Shown here: piece by piece, positions 45,644 to 58,140 of the stretch | Layout of the letters: each line of letters opens with the position of its first letter | Numbering within the stretch: the first letter of the stretch is position 1 | Assembly (NCBI RefSeq): GCF_036785885.1 | Contig: NC_092312.1 | Location: 16,510,001 to 16,574,000, forward strand | Length of the DNA stretch: 64,000 bases | DNA from: Coffea arabica | Lineage: Eukaryota > Streptophyta > Magnoliopsida > Gentianales > Rubiaceae | Direction: 5' to 3' | Translations under genes and position numbers: made by a program | The notes under the pieces: model-generated | What the model saw: the letters and a program-made list of their open reading frames with translations, nothing else | Database searches by the model: none | Told to the model about the DNA's origin: nothing

Positions 45644-47666
45644 GTCAGACATAAGCATAATTATTGCACAGGCAATAAAATCAGGGAAATCTTTTCCCTG
45701 CTTCTTTTTCAAAGAAAAACTTCTCTTTTCTTCTGTTTTTTTTCCACATATATAGCTGATTTTTCTCTTTTCGCTATGTTCTTGTAGTAATCTAACGCCA
45801 AAAACTTAAAGAAAAAGGAAAAGTCAACAGAATCGGAAACAAACAGCAGATGCTAAAATAGAGAGGCTATTATCAATCAAATCAACAAGCAAAGCTTCAA
45901 TGCTTAGCCCCCAAAAAAAAAAAAAAAGAGTAACAAAAAGAGAGAGAGAGAGAAGAAGAAAAGGAAAAAAATTACAACAGAGATCTGTGAACTCACAAAA
46001 AGAAGCCGAACCCAGAATTCGTTTTCTATTGTTCTTTCTACGTTCTGCCCAACTACAAATAGCTCCAGTTATTGAAAGGAAAATAGGAAATGGGGAACTC
46101 ATTCCATCGCGCTCCTTAAAAAAAAATTTGCTAACCAAAAAAAAAAATTTTTAAAGAAGGTAAAAATAATATAATTCCCGCATCGCACCATTCACGTTAC
46201 CGGGCTAGTATGGGTCCGAAACCTATGCCGCTATGCATGGACCCAATCCTTTGAGACCCATCATTTGTTTAGTAGATTTAAAATGCCGAGAGCTCAAGGG
46301 AGGAATGATGTGGAGGCCCGTATGTATTTTCCAAGTTGACAGCCCAAATAATTGTTTTCAATTTGCCCCTCTTCTCAATGCAGCAAATTCAATGAACTTG
46401 ACGGCCGGTAGTAAAGTCGCATATTATGTTGTCAAAATTTTGGTGCATTATCAAATGATATGAACATCTATATAAATTCTCACATTAACCAAGAAAATGC
46501 GGCTGTCCCCTGCATTTCCTATTGAAATCGACCTTTGTGGAATTTTAGGTGTACTCTATCATGTAGGGATTCCAAGAGTTTTTATGATCATGGATTTTTT
46601 CCGGTATTTTAGTAGCCATATTCATTTGTCTATTTTTTAAAAAATTTTAATCGTTGATAGGAGATCAAAAAGAACGAAGAATGAATTGAATATTCTTTTG
46701 ACGTTTGTCCTATTTTTTTTTTTATTTTTAAAGGCTGAATGAAAGCTGAAGCGGGAATACTCCCGTGGCAATTATGAACTCATGATGTTTTGGTTACAAT
46801 AATCCACCAACTAATATGGTTAAATTCTTATGAGTACTTCGTAATTCATTAGACACTCGCTAATACGCTTATGTCGTACTTAATTTACCATATAATCCAC
46901 CAATTAATATACACTTATGACATTATTTTTTTAAAAAAAATATTAACACTTAAACTCTATCTTATGGACACTTGTCAGACAGGCCTTTTTATTAATAAGT
47001 TCTGTATGGGAGCATCTTCTTGATTTGGTCGTCCAATTACCAAAGGTAGCTTGAATTTAAATGGATGAAATTAATTGTGAAACATGACTATGGTTGTTTT
47101 AGGACCCGGACTCATACATTTCCTTTATTATTACCCTGTCAAATGAAATTGTTCGATCGTATGTAATTAAGTCCAGATAATCACAAGAAGTTGATGTTGA
47201 TCGTTTCCATTTCTTTTTTTTTTTTTATCTTTTCCTTGCATAATCCTCAATTCAACTCATCAATAATGAGTGGCGCAGGACCATGCCCGCGTCCAACAGC
47301 GGGTAATTGTTATTGAACGCTTGTTTGTTCAAACATCGTCCCAGCCATTTTCTGCGAGATTTGTAGTGCATGACAACGTGAAGTGTGAACACAAAATTCC
47401 TGCAAATTTTCGACAATATCACTTGCCACTCTTGAAATTTGAAAGCTATCACGTACGTGTGTTTCGTTCACTTTAAACTTTTTATAACATTTGCAACATG
47501 CTTCAAAATATAACATTAAAAAAGCATATCTCGAGAGAGAGAGAGTATAATCTCAACTCAATCTTGTTCTTTTGTCGTCTTATTTTTTAGTACAAGCCAT
47601 GAAGATTTAAATATGATGGGACAAAATATAGTATGTTTTGAAAAAACAAAGACTTCATGTTTGAAA
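44943..47666. other. Spacer upstream of MED32
   Basis: Contains the presumed MED32 leader (44943-46150), an (AC)n(AT)n microsatellite at 45608-45643 and AT-rich sequence. No other gene supported. Confidence 0.45.
45608..45643. repeat. (AC)n(AT)n microsatellite
   Basis: Alternating AC for about 11 bp followed by AT for about 24 bp. Confidence 0.9.
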
Positions 47667-48288
47667 CTATGTTTTCAAAACCGGACCGGATATCGACTCG
47701 GTCAATCTCAGGGGTCAAAGGTCAATGGGTTCAACCGAATTCGATAGGGGTTGAACCAGATGACGTCATAAATAAAATTTATTTAAAAATTAAAATATTA
47801 TATGTAAAATATCTAATAACATGTTTATATTAAAAAAGGTATATTCATATATATATATATATATTTGATGTTTTAAATATATTTAACAAGAAAATACAAA
47901 GAAATTAGAACAATTAAGTAACAATTTATATTATTCAATGAGTATTAACAAGTTTAGAATTAAAATTATGGATTTAATTGAAAAATAATACCAAACTTTA
48001 AGAAAATATTGATAAAGTATGAAATATTTGATGTATATTAATAATTTTTAACAATTTAGGGGTCAAAACATAATATTGAAAAAGATTTGAGTTTTTTTTT
48101 TTTGAAAAAACTGATTGAACCGGAAAATCCGATTTTTTCCGGTCAAACACGGTCAAATCCAGTTTTTGACTGGATTTGACCGGGGTTTTTACTTACCTGG
48201 TTTTGAAGCATGACTTGGACCGAACACTTGGCCGATTCCCGATTCGATCGGTCGAACCGGTCGGTCCGATCCGAGTTTGAAAACACAG
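47667..48288. mobile_element. Non-autonomous hAT element
   Basis: Starts CTATGTTTTCAAAACCGGAC; its end, read in reverse complement, is CTGTGTTTTCAAACTCGGAT, giving imperfect terminal inverted repeats. It is flanked on both sides by the identical 8-mer GTTTGAAA (47659-47666 and 48289-48296), the hAT target duplication length. The 622-bp interior is AT-rich with CCGGTC-type motifs near the ends. No transposase. Confidence 0.8.
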
Positions 48289-49265
48289 GTTTGAAAGTTT
48301 ATTTGAGGTTTTTTGCAATTCACAAAAAATATTATTTTCTTTATTGTAAAATATTTTGAGCTAATTTAAGGAGATTTGTAATTTGTTTATTTTTTTTAAA
48401 ATTTTCAAAATTTTTTGCCCAAATCGATGATTTGAAAATTAGAAAAATCCAAGATGTGAAACTTATATATAACCATGTTTGTGATGTTTTAACATTTTCA
48501 AACTAGTGTAAAAAGTTATTATCAATGTAATAAAAATATTTAAAGTTATTTTTTTACAAGTATTGTAAATTATTTAAAATTGAAAATACTTTAATATTTC
48601 TTATCCAAACCGATGATAGAAAAAATGGGTCTCTTGACCCGTTATCAACTTTTCGAATTTTCATCAAAGAGTTACGTCGACCAAGTTTATAAATATTAAG
48701 AGATAAAATTGTTGTACCATGACAATTAAGGGACCACAAGAAAAAGAGCAAATTTGGAATGAGATTATATAATATCTCCCAACATAAGTTTTTATTTATT
48801 ATTTTTAAACGAGTTGCAATTTTTACAAAATGTTCAATTAAAATTCGAGGGCGCCAAGTGATAATATTAAAAACCTCAGGAATGTTTCTGAAATTATCCC
48901 AAAAAATGAAGAATTCGGATGGACATTTTGAATTCGAAAAAGAAGTCTAACCAAAATAAAATTACACACACAAAATTCCCAATTCTCGAAAGCAGGTTTA
49001 ATAGTCTGTTTGCTCGTCTTTATCTTTATCTCTCAACTCTCTCTCTATCTCTTTACTTACAGTACAAATTACAACTTCTCTCTCTTACACTCCCAACCAA
49101 CTACAAATTTCCATCCATCTCTGAAAACCCTCCCTGTTGTCTTTTGTCTTGAACCCTTCGTCAGATTCACTCTGGCATTTCTTTATACCCTGCATAAACC
49201 TCCCGCAGCTGTTGCTCTTCCTTTTATGCTTTGACCATATATGATTTTTCTTCTTTTGTCCAACT

Positions 49266-50231
49266 ATGAACAACCAAAAAGACATATCCAATGATAATCA
49301 AGAAATCAACAGAAAGAGAAAAACCAACGACAACAACAACCACCATGAATTTCAGATCCCAAGAAAATTCTCTTCTTCTGATCACCTCGTTGAAGATGAC
49401 GACAATGATCTTTTAACCCTTTCCCTTTCGTTTCGCCCAGCAGCCATCAGGCCCCGAAAACATTCCCCAATACACCAACAACCACCACTTCCGCCACCCC
49501 CCTCCATGCAACAACATCAGCCATTCATACCCCAGCCGCCGCCGCCGCCATCCTACCCTCTCTACATGCCGCCCGTGCCAATGCGTCAGCAGACGCAGTC
49601 GCCTCATCTTCTCCCTGACACATCATCACTCCCCACGCTGCGAGCAGTAGTTCATCGTCAAGAACCTTCCTCGGCCTCGGCTGGTCAGTCCCGCCCTGCT
49701 CGCCCCCGCCGAAACCCTTCCCAAGCACCACACGAAGGGAAGAGCGAAACGGTTCCTGCACCGTTCCCATGGGCCACCACCCGCCGCGCCTCAGTCTACA
49801 GCCTCAACTATTTGTTATCAAAACAAATCTTCAAGATCAGCGGGGAAGTCCAATGCAAAAGATGCGAAAAGCGGTACGAGATGGAGTACGATTTGAGGGA
49901 AAAGTTCATTGAAGTTGGGAGTTTCATTGCTGAGAACAAAAGCGGCATGCATGACAGAGCCCCTGGGGTTTGGATGAACCCGGTTCTACCAGCTTGCAAG
50001 TTATGTGAACAAGACAATTGCGTTAAGCCCATCATTCCCGAAAAGAAGAAAGCCATTAATTGGTTGTTCTTGCTCTTGGGTCAGATGCTTGGTTGTTGTA
50101 CGTTGGAGCAGCTTAAATATTTCTGCAAGCATACCAAGAATCATCGTACGGGGGCCAAAGATCGTGTCCTTTATCTTACGTACCTTGGTTTGTGCAAACA
50201 GCTTGATCCCAATGGGCCTTTTGATCGCTGA
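49266..50231 (+). CDS. DUF7086-domain protein with EAR-like motif
   Basis: Single-exon gene, 321 aa, starting at the first in-frame ATG after a pyrimidine-rich leader. The N-terminal half is disordered (Asn/His-rich, then Pro/Gln-rich at about 65-110). It includes LLTLSLSF at 49-56, which fits the LxLxL EAR repressor motif. The conserved C-terminal domain (about 168-321) begins PFPWATTRRA. It has two CxxC pairs (CKRC 197-200, CKLC 244-247), NWLFLLLGQMLGCCTLEQL, and CKHTKNHRTGAKDRVLYLTYLGLCKQLDPNGPFDR-type ending. The paired CxxC and later Cys/His residues suggest zinc binding. The family is plant-specific and its function unknown to me. A nuclear co-repressor-linked role is an inference from the EAR motif only. 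Confidence 0.9.
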   Translation: MNNQKDISNDNQEINRKRKTNDNNNHHEFQIPRKFSSSDHLVEDDDNDLLTLSLSFRPAAIRPRKHSPIHQQPPLPPPPSMQQHQPFIPQPPPPPSYPLYMPPVPMRQQTQSPHLLPDTSSLPTLRAVVHRQEPSSASAGQSRPARPRRNPSQAPHEGKSETVPAPFPWATTRRASVYSLNYLLSKQIFKISGEVQCKRCEKRYEMEYDLREKFIEVGSFIAENKSGMHDRAPGVWMNPVLPACKLCEQDNCVKPIIPEKKKAINWLFLLLGQMLGCCTLEQLKYFCKHTKNHRTGAKDRVLYLTYLGLCKQLDPNGPFDR

Positions 50232-50796
50232 AGAAAAAGGAAAAAAAAAAAGAAAAGAAAAGAGAAGAAAAAGAAGAATAATGGTAGTCTACTTCTGATT
50301 TCCTGGATTGGATTCGTTCTTCTAGCTGTAGCTAGTATGATGATCTCTAGTGTATATGTATAACCACAGGATGAAGGTGATTGATTTTTGAGGGTTACAA
50401 CTTGTTGGAACTGTTATTCCTTGTAGGCATTCCTGATAGGTGGTATCAGGGATGATGAACTTTGAATTAGTGAAGTTTCGGATTTAGATGTGATTTGTTA
50501 ATTATGGTGCTCAAATTCTGATTCTGTTTAAGTGTTAATATCTGATGGGCATTGTGTAGTTTGATTTACAGTGCAAAAGTATTCGATTTGGACATTGTGG
50601 AATTTGATTTAGAATTCTAAAGTGTTTCATTTGGATGATTAGATCAATCTTTCCTATTTCTAGTCATCGGACTTGTACTAGACAGTTGTTAAGAATGTTT
50701 CTCATCTTTACCATTTTTATCATTTTATGCAGCCGTTCCCTCGTTCTATGGTATTATCCTCTTTTCTTTTCCCCTTCCTGGTGCGTGTAGTATAAT
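50232..50796. other. 3' region of the DUF7086 gene
   Basis: Purine-rich run just after the stop (50232-50280), then AT-rich 3' UTR-like sequence up to the hAT element. Nothing else seen. Confidence 0.5.
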
Positions 50797-51552
50797 TAGG
50801 AATGGCAACGGGGCGGGGTTGGGACGGGGGTGGGGACCCCCGTCCCCCGCCCCGTCCCCCGCCTCCTGCTCCTCCTGCCCCGTCCCGCCCCCGCCCCGTT
50901 TTCCCCGCGGGTGCCCCCGCGGGGTTAATACAATTTTATTATAATTAAATTTTAATAAATAATCAAGTACTAAAATATCAACACATCATCAAATTATTAT
51001 TCATTGTAATTTTACAATTGAAACTCATAAAAACAATCAAACAGAAGTTATTTGAATACAATCCAATATGATGAAATAAATATAACTAAAATAGTCAAGT
51101 TTTCACTTTTAGTACAAATGCAATCACTAATTCATTATTGTGTTTGTGCTTTTTTTTGAGAAAAAAGTGTTATTCTATTAAGTGTAATTAGAAATTTAGT
51201 ATAAATATATTAGTAAATTTAGTATAACTAATTAATAAATTCTATTAGTAAACATGTAGAATTATTCATATAATTGATAATATCAATTATATTACATAAA
51301 CTAATATACATTATATAATATATCTAACTAATAATATCATTATCATAAGTTTATAACTAATTAACTTACATGTTATATATAATTATATATTTTTTTTTAT
51401 TTTTTTTTGTTTTGCGGGGGCCGGGGCGGGGGATGGGGCGGGGGTATACTCCCCCGCCCCCCGCCCCGTTTCTAAGCGGGGGGAAAAAATTCCCCCCCAC
51501 CCCCCGTCCCGAGAGCCCCCCGCGGGGGCACCCGCCCCCATTGCCATCCCTA
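50797..51552. mobile_element. Non-autonomous hAT element with GC-rich foldback ends
   Basis: Starts TAGGAATGGCAACGGGGCGG and ends, read in reverse complement, TAGGGATGGCAATGGGGGCG. Perfect 8-bp target duplication AGTATAAT at 50789-50796 and 51553-51560. Both ends (about 50810-50925 and 51415-51540) are dense G and C runs that can fold back on themselves; the 450-bp middle is very AT-rich. No coding capacity. Confidence 0.9.
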
Positions 51553-51560
51553 AGTATAAT

Positions 51561-52305
51561 TAGCCTTATTTTGTAACTTCATTTCAGAGTTTTGTCTTAC
51601 CTTGCTTTGGTAAGCACGACAGATTTCAGTGCGGGGCTTGTTTCTCTATGACAGTTTTGGGTCTCTTTTGTTTAATTCTTATCTCTCTTGCGGAAAAGTT
51701 AATTCGAGGGTTATCGGATATACGCAGACAGTTTTTTGATTGTGGTTTGCACACATGATAGGAAATTCGTTTGTTTTGTCTTAAATACCAATGATACATG
51801 GTTAAGCTTTTGGTACTTATTTTTGGGATTTAACTTTTGATCAGTACGTATTTGGGTTTTGTTTGTATGCATATCTGACAGGATAGTATTTGTAATTGTA
51901 TATATACAGTAAGGTCTTGTTTAAAAAGCTTTTTTTCATCAAACAAATTCGACGTTTTCAGTTAACAAATTTTCTAATTACCTTGTCATCTCATTTATGT
52001 ATATCAAATCGTTACAGTGCATTTTTTATATTTCAGAAGAAATTAGATTTGGAGCATCTACTTACTTTTCTAATTAAGACTAGTTTGGGAACTGAATTAA
52101 TTGGTCTCATCTCGCTGCACATAAAAAAAGTTTATTCTGTATTTGGATTTTCTTTTCTCTTTTTTGCTGAAGGCCAATTTGCAAATAAATAAAAACATTT
52201 TTGTATTATCAGCAATATTTTACAGATTAAGAATCAGCGGATGATTATTTCTCACTAGAGGTACGATCCAAGAAAAAGAAATTGCATGAGATTTCCAAAT
52301 GGTAC
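51561..52305. other. Spacer between hAT element and LINE
   Basis: AT-rich, no gene or repeat called. Confidence 0.5.
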
Positions 52306-55300
52306 AATATATATATATATTTATCAAAACGGCAATACTTTATTAATAGTCTAACCTAGATTATATAAGAGATGAACAACTGCCCTTACAATCTGCTTGT
52401 GCTAACTCAAGCAGCCAGACTAGGAAGTCATCTGTCCTTTTAGCAGATTCCTTCAAGTTAATAGCCATCTTAGCTAATTTATGACTAACAAAGTTGTTTA
52501 CCCTTCCAGTAAAGGTAAAACAACATTCATCAAAGTTGGACTTAAGTTTCCTGATATCAGATGCTACTGTTGAAATGATTACATCATCTTCCTCTCTACT
52601 TATCCTATTCACAACTTGCATACAATCTGTTTGAAATTTTACTATTCTCCATCCTTGCTGCTTCGCCACTAGCCTAGCAGTTCTTAATGCCAATGCTTCC
52701 TCTAGCTTTGGATTTTAGCAGCTTGAGTTTGGCACTACCCAAGCTCCCAGTACCTTTTTTTGCCAGTTCCCCACAACTATTCTCCAGCCTACTTTATCAA
52801 TTTTTTTGGGGTAGAGCTGTATCAGAAGTCATCTTAACCCAATTCTCCTTTGGTTTCTTCCAACCACTCCACACATCTTCTTTGCTCTCAATACATTCCC
52901 CAATTTCTATCTCTGCATCTTGAGTTTCTTGGTACTTCCTCCATTCCATTATCGCTTTATTAGTTGCTACCATTGGGTCCCTTCCTTTGTCATTAAATTG
53001 CCTCTCGTTTCTTGATTTTCAGAATTGTCAAAGCAAATTTGCATTCAGAACAATACACTTTCTTCCATTCTTCTTGTTCATAGCCTCTTTTAGTTCTTCC
53101 CATCAATGCCAAAAGTTATTTTTGTAAATCTCCAGACCCTTCCAGCTCAGTGAAGCAGCTTTCCAGATAGACTTGGCATTGCTACAAAAAAAAAACAACA
53201 TATGTTCAATGGTTTATGGGCTTTCCCCACAACACTTGCATATATGGTTTCCTTCTGAGCATCTTCCATTTATTACTGTATCCACTGGTAAAATTTCTTG
53301 CAGGCATCTTTAGATGAAATGCTTAATTTTATGCTTCATGTTCAATCCCCATAAAAAATTCTAGCTTTGTGTTGCATTTCTACTTCCGTAGCTGAATTCT
53401 GCACCTGACCTCCACTGACCCTCCCTTATTTTCATGTTTTTTGCCAATATGTATCTTGATTTTACTGTATATACCCCAGTACTTGACATTACCCAGTATA
53501 TTCTGTTTTTCATAGGTTGCATACTGAGTGGAATTCTCATTATTTTTCTCCCTTTCTCCTCTTCAAAGACCTGAGCAATCAGCTCCTTATCCCACTTCCC
53601 ATCTTAATAAGCTCACTCACCCTCTGAACCTTTATACCCTCCACATCCTTAGCCTTAACTATTCCATCCTCAGTTTCTGGGAGCCATCTATCCTCCCATA
53701 TGTTTATAGATTTTTCATCTCCCACTCGCTTCCTTATTCCTTCCTCCAGTAGTTCCTTTGCATTCAAAAAACTTTTCCAAGACCATGAGTCAGCACCAGA
53801 ACTCTTTGTCTTCCAAATAAATGTTCCCTTAAAGTATCTAGCTTTCATTATTTTGCTCACCAGTAAATTAGGCCTAGCCAAAATTCTCCAAAGCTACTTT
53901 GCCAACAATGTCAAGTTAAATTCATGTAACTCTCTAAAACCTAACCCTTCTTCGACTTTGACTTTTGTCATTCTTCCCCAACTCAACTAGTGAACTTTAT
54001 GTTTATTTTCCTTCTACCCCCATCAAAACTTTGTCAATTCTGAACATACTTCCTTGCACAAAATCTTTGGTAAAAAACAACAAGATATGACATAAGTAGG
54101 CAGTGCCATTATGACAGATTTGAGCAACACTTCTTTTCCTGCTTGACTCAATAATTTCTCCTTCCATCCCTTTAGCCTTGCAATTACTTTTTGCCTTATA
54201 AAGTCAAAAACTTATCTCTTGGATCTTCCAATGACCAAAGGCTACCCCAGATAGTTACTTTGCAGAACCTGTTTCACTCCCTGCAACTCTTTCATCACTC
54301 CTTTTCTTTTCCTATCTTGCACATTCCTGCTGAAGAACAGTGATGATTTCTTTACATTGATCAGCTAACCAGAAGCTCGTTCGTACACATTTAGTATTCT
54401 CCTTAGTTGCCCTGCCTCTTCAACACTTGCTTTACAAAAAATCAACGAGTCATCTACAAAAAATAAGTGAAATAGGCTAGGAGACCCTTGAGCAATCTTC
54501 ATTCCTCAATCTTCCCTATAGATTTGCTTGCTTTAACGAGGAAAATCCCTCAGGACAAATTAGAATCAAATAAGAGGATAAAAGGTCCATTTGTCTCAAA
54601 CCCTACTTGGCCTAATGAAACCAGTTTTCTCACCACTAATGTTTACAGAATAGGTTATACTAGTAATACACTCCATAATCCATTATATCCACCTAGGACA
54701 GAAATCCATTTTCAATATTATTTTGGCCAAAAACATCCATTCTACTCTGTCGTAAGCCTTAAACATATCTAGTTTGATAGCCATATAATCATCTCTCCCA
54801 GTCCTATTATTTTTTAGAAAGTGAACCCTTTCATGAGCAATCAGAATATTATCTAAAATCTGTCCTCCAATAACAAAGACAGATTGGGAATAACTAATGC
54901 AGTAGTTCAAAACACTCTTGAATCTGTTTGTAAGTACTTTAGAAATGATTTTATAGATAACATTGTACAAGCTAATAGGTCTAAATTCTTTGAATGTTCT
55001 AGGGGAGTCAGTTTTAGGAACAAGGCTTATCAAGGTCTCATTGATAGATTTAAGAAGACGACTAGAATGAAAGAAACTTTGTATTGTATTAACAACATTA
55101 GTTTTAACAATTTGTCAAAAATTTTGAAAGAAAAAAGGGGACATACCATTTGGCCCTGGAGACTTGTTTGGATACATCAAAAAGACTACATGACTAATTT
55201 TTTGATCTGTGACTTTCTAGTCAACTTCCTATTAATCTCAGCAAGGATAGTACGTGGGACTCGTTGTAAAATTTTTGCAAAGTCATCTAATTTTTCTGAA

Positions 55301-58140
55301 GTAAAAATCTGCTTAAAATAGTCTATGATTTCCAGGCAAGTTTCCTCTTCATTCTCACACCAATTCCCACTCCTTTTTTGCAGCACATTAATCCTATTTA
55401 TTTTCCTCTTACCAGTCATTTTAGCATGAAAATAGCTAGTATTATTGTCCCCCTCCTTTAACCACTTTACCCTAACCTTCTAACTCCAATATAGTTCTTC
55501 CCTTTTATAAGCTTCAGCCAGTTTCCACTTAAGACCAGCCAACTTAATCCTATAACCATTAGTTTTACTCTCATTGACTTCTTTAATTTTCTTTTTAACC
55601 AGTTCTATCTGTTTCTTAGAGTTGCAAAAGCATCATTTACTCCAATTAAGTAAATACACTGACTTTTTTTATTTTACATTGAACTTTATATAACCTGGAC
55701 CCCGGTTGGTGTTCTCTCCAAGCTTTCCCTATTACCTCCCCTATATTTTCTTGCTGTAACCATTCTCTATCAAACATAAATCTTTTTTTTCCATTTCTTT
55801 CCCATTGGCTTAGTATCCAGAACTAGTATATAGTGATCAGATCCCTCAGTTTCTACATGTATACATTTTGCCTTATCAATCTTTTCTATCCAGCCTTTAG
55901 TTCATAATATCCTATCCAACCTCTCTTTTACCTCTTCCTCATTTCCCTAGTTATTGCTCCAGGTCCAAGGAATTTCTTCAAATCCAATGTCAACCAGTTC
56001 ATTATTATTTATGAAGGAGTTAAAATCTTGGAACCTTACCTCAACTCTCTATTTACCTCCCCATTTTCACCATTAGAGGTAATGTTATTGAGATCACCCA
56101 TTATAGCACAGTACTTACCCCATATTATGTTTCTTCTAGTTATAACTTTCACTGCTCTCTTCTAACACCTACATCTGAACTAGCATAAGCACATATACAC
56201 CACCGGTCAATCTTAACTTCATTGTCCTCTATTAGCAATTCAATAGTAAAACTTGTAAACAAAAACTTTTTCACCTGCACCACATTTTTTCATAATACAA
56301 CCAAACTCCCAGCCATACCAATTAGATCAACAACAAACACATTGTCAAATTTAATCCACTGTTTCACTTTATTCAAATAGCTTTAATTTTTTTCTTCTTT
56401 GTTTCTGACAAGAACACTAATGAAGGATAATGGAGTCTAATGACCTCCATCAGTTGAGGAACTGTCAAGGGGTTCTCCACACCTTGACAGTTCCATACCA
56501 TAGCCTTCATTTAAACCTTGAAGCCTCATTTAGAGTGGGCTCCAATCCCTCGGACAGTTCCATCGAGTCACTATTTCCATTCTCAACTCTGATTTTCTTC
56601 CAGTTTTCCTTCCCTACTTGCACCTCATCTCTTTCTCAATCCATAATTTCCACCTTTCATTTTCTCTTTTTCAGTTCTAGTAACTTCTTTGTTAGCCTCA
56701 ACCAGTGGTTTTCTCCTGCTCCCGTCCAACACTAGTCTTTTCCATCTCTTACTTACCATTTGATTCCCTTTAGCCCTACCCTTTTGCTTTCCTACCTCCA
56801 CTTTACCTTCATCTCCCTCATATGTTATCTCACATTTCCTCTCTTCTATTATTTCCTTAGCAATCTTATCCTTATTATTCTTACTCTGGACACCATCAAT
56901 CCACATCAGATCATCTGCTCCTTCCACTGTTTTCTCAAAACTTCCTCCATCCTGCTGTTCCATTTGCATTCTTTTTCTTCTACTCCCCTTTCTCTTTCCA
57001 ATGTCCCTACCTCCTGCCTTACCTAATCCTTTTTCCCCCTGTCTCCCATCTCCCTTCCCATTCTCAACCCCTTCAGTCCCGCTCTCTTCATGCGTACTCT
57101 TCACCTTTCTACTCATCAAACCAGTATTCATAGTCAACTATTTCTCAGAAGTTTGTTTTAGTTCCTCACCTTATAGAATTTCTTTGTATAGGTTAGCAGC
57201 AACTTATGTTCATCTCTTTTTACATTCCTATTGTCCTGAGTTTGGTGTCTCTCTTCTTTAACACCCCCAGTCCCATTTCCATTTCCATTTTTCTTAGTAG
57301 GATTTCGAGGATAACTGGCTCTCAACCAATTTTCATACCGAAGTTCCCTTCCTATATTCATTCCTTTTTTACTACAGTTTCGTTCACTATGCCTAATCAA
57401 TCCACAATCAAAATAGAAATTTAGACATTTTTCATATTTAAATTCAATCCACCTCTTAAACCATTACTATTGGCCATAAACCCTCTAGGTAATGGAATAG
57501 AAAGATCAATTTCAGCCAAAATTTTTAGATGTTTACTTTCTTTTCCTCTACTCTGCGGAATGATCACCTCATTTACTTTTGGAAATATGATGCCAATCTT
57601 CTTTTTTGCTTCCTTCGTGACCCAGTGTAAGGGTATATTCTGGATTTGGGCCCAAATTAATGTTTTACTCAGGGCTTCTTCATTTTTCTCCAAACCAGTT
57701 TTCCACTGCAGTAGAATTAACGGTTGACCATCATAGATTCATGGCCTCTTGCTCATCACTACCTCTATATCATTCTCCTTCTCAAAAATAAAGTGGAACA
57801 AATTACGTCCAATCTCCATTACTTTCAGATTATTCACCTGTGACCACATACTGTTTGCGAAGCTCTTAACTCCTCTAATATTTGTCTGCTTTCCCCCCCA
57901 AACTTTACCAATCAAGCTCAGTTTGCATTCCAGAACACCTTTAGCCATTTCTTTGTTGTCCAAATGAACTCCATCTCTTTCCTCCTCTGAGAATTTGAAT
58001 CTTCTTAATACCTCTTCAATATTCTCCATGATCCTTCCCACAAATCTCACGCTATAGTTTCCGATATGCTTCTAGTCCCACACAGATCCGGACCTAATCC
58101 GAGTTCTTGTAATACCTCCCAACAAGTTCCCAATTCCAGT
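52306..58140 (-). mobile_element. L1-type LINE retrotransposon, decayed (boundaries approximate)
   Basis: Read on the minus strand. ORF1 lies at about 58050-56630, with a DUF4283-like N-terminal domain (58050-57739), a CCHC zinc knuckle near 57405-57365 (CGLIRHSERNC) and a Lys/Glu-rich tail. An endonuclease region lies at about 56400-55450 (GDLNNI remnant near 56090). Reverse transcriptase lies at about 55420-53900, with RPISLYNVIYKIISKVL, KLDMFKAYDRVEW (motif A, near 54770) and FVDDSLIF in place of the usual FADD (near 54455). The zinc-binding/RNase-H part (RVT_3 type) ends at the stop at 52361. Frames are broken many times in ORF2, so it is not expected to be active. No certain target duplication seen; the 3' flank is an AT repeat at 52307-52320. 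Confidence 0.85.

Noticed and set aside
52687-58050. Plus-strand frames of 70-145 aa
   Set aside because: Antisense shadows of the minus-strand LINE.
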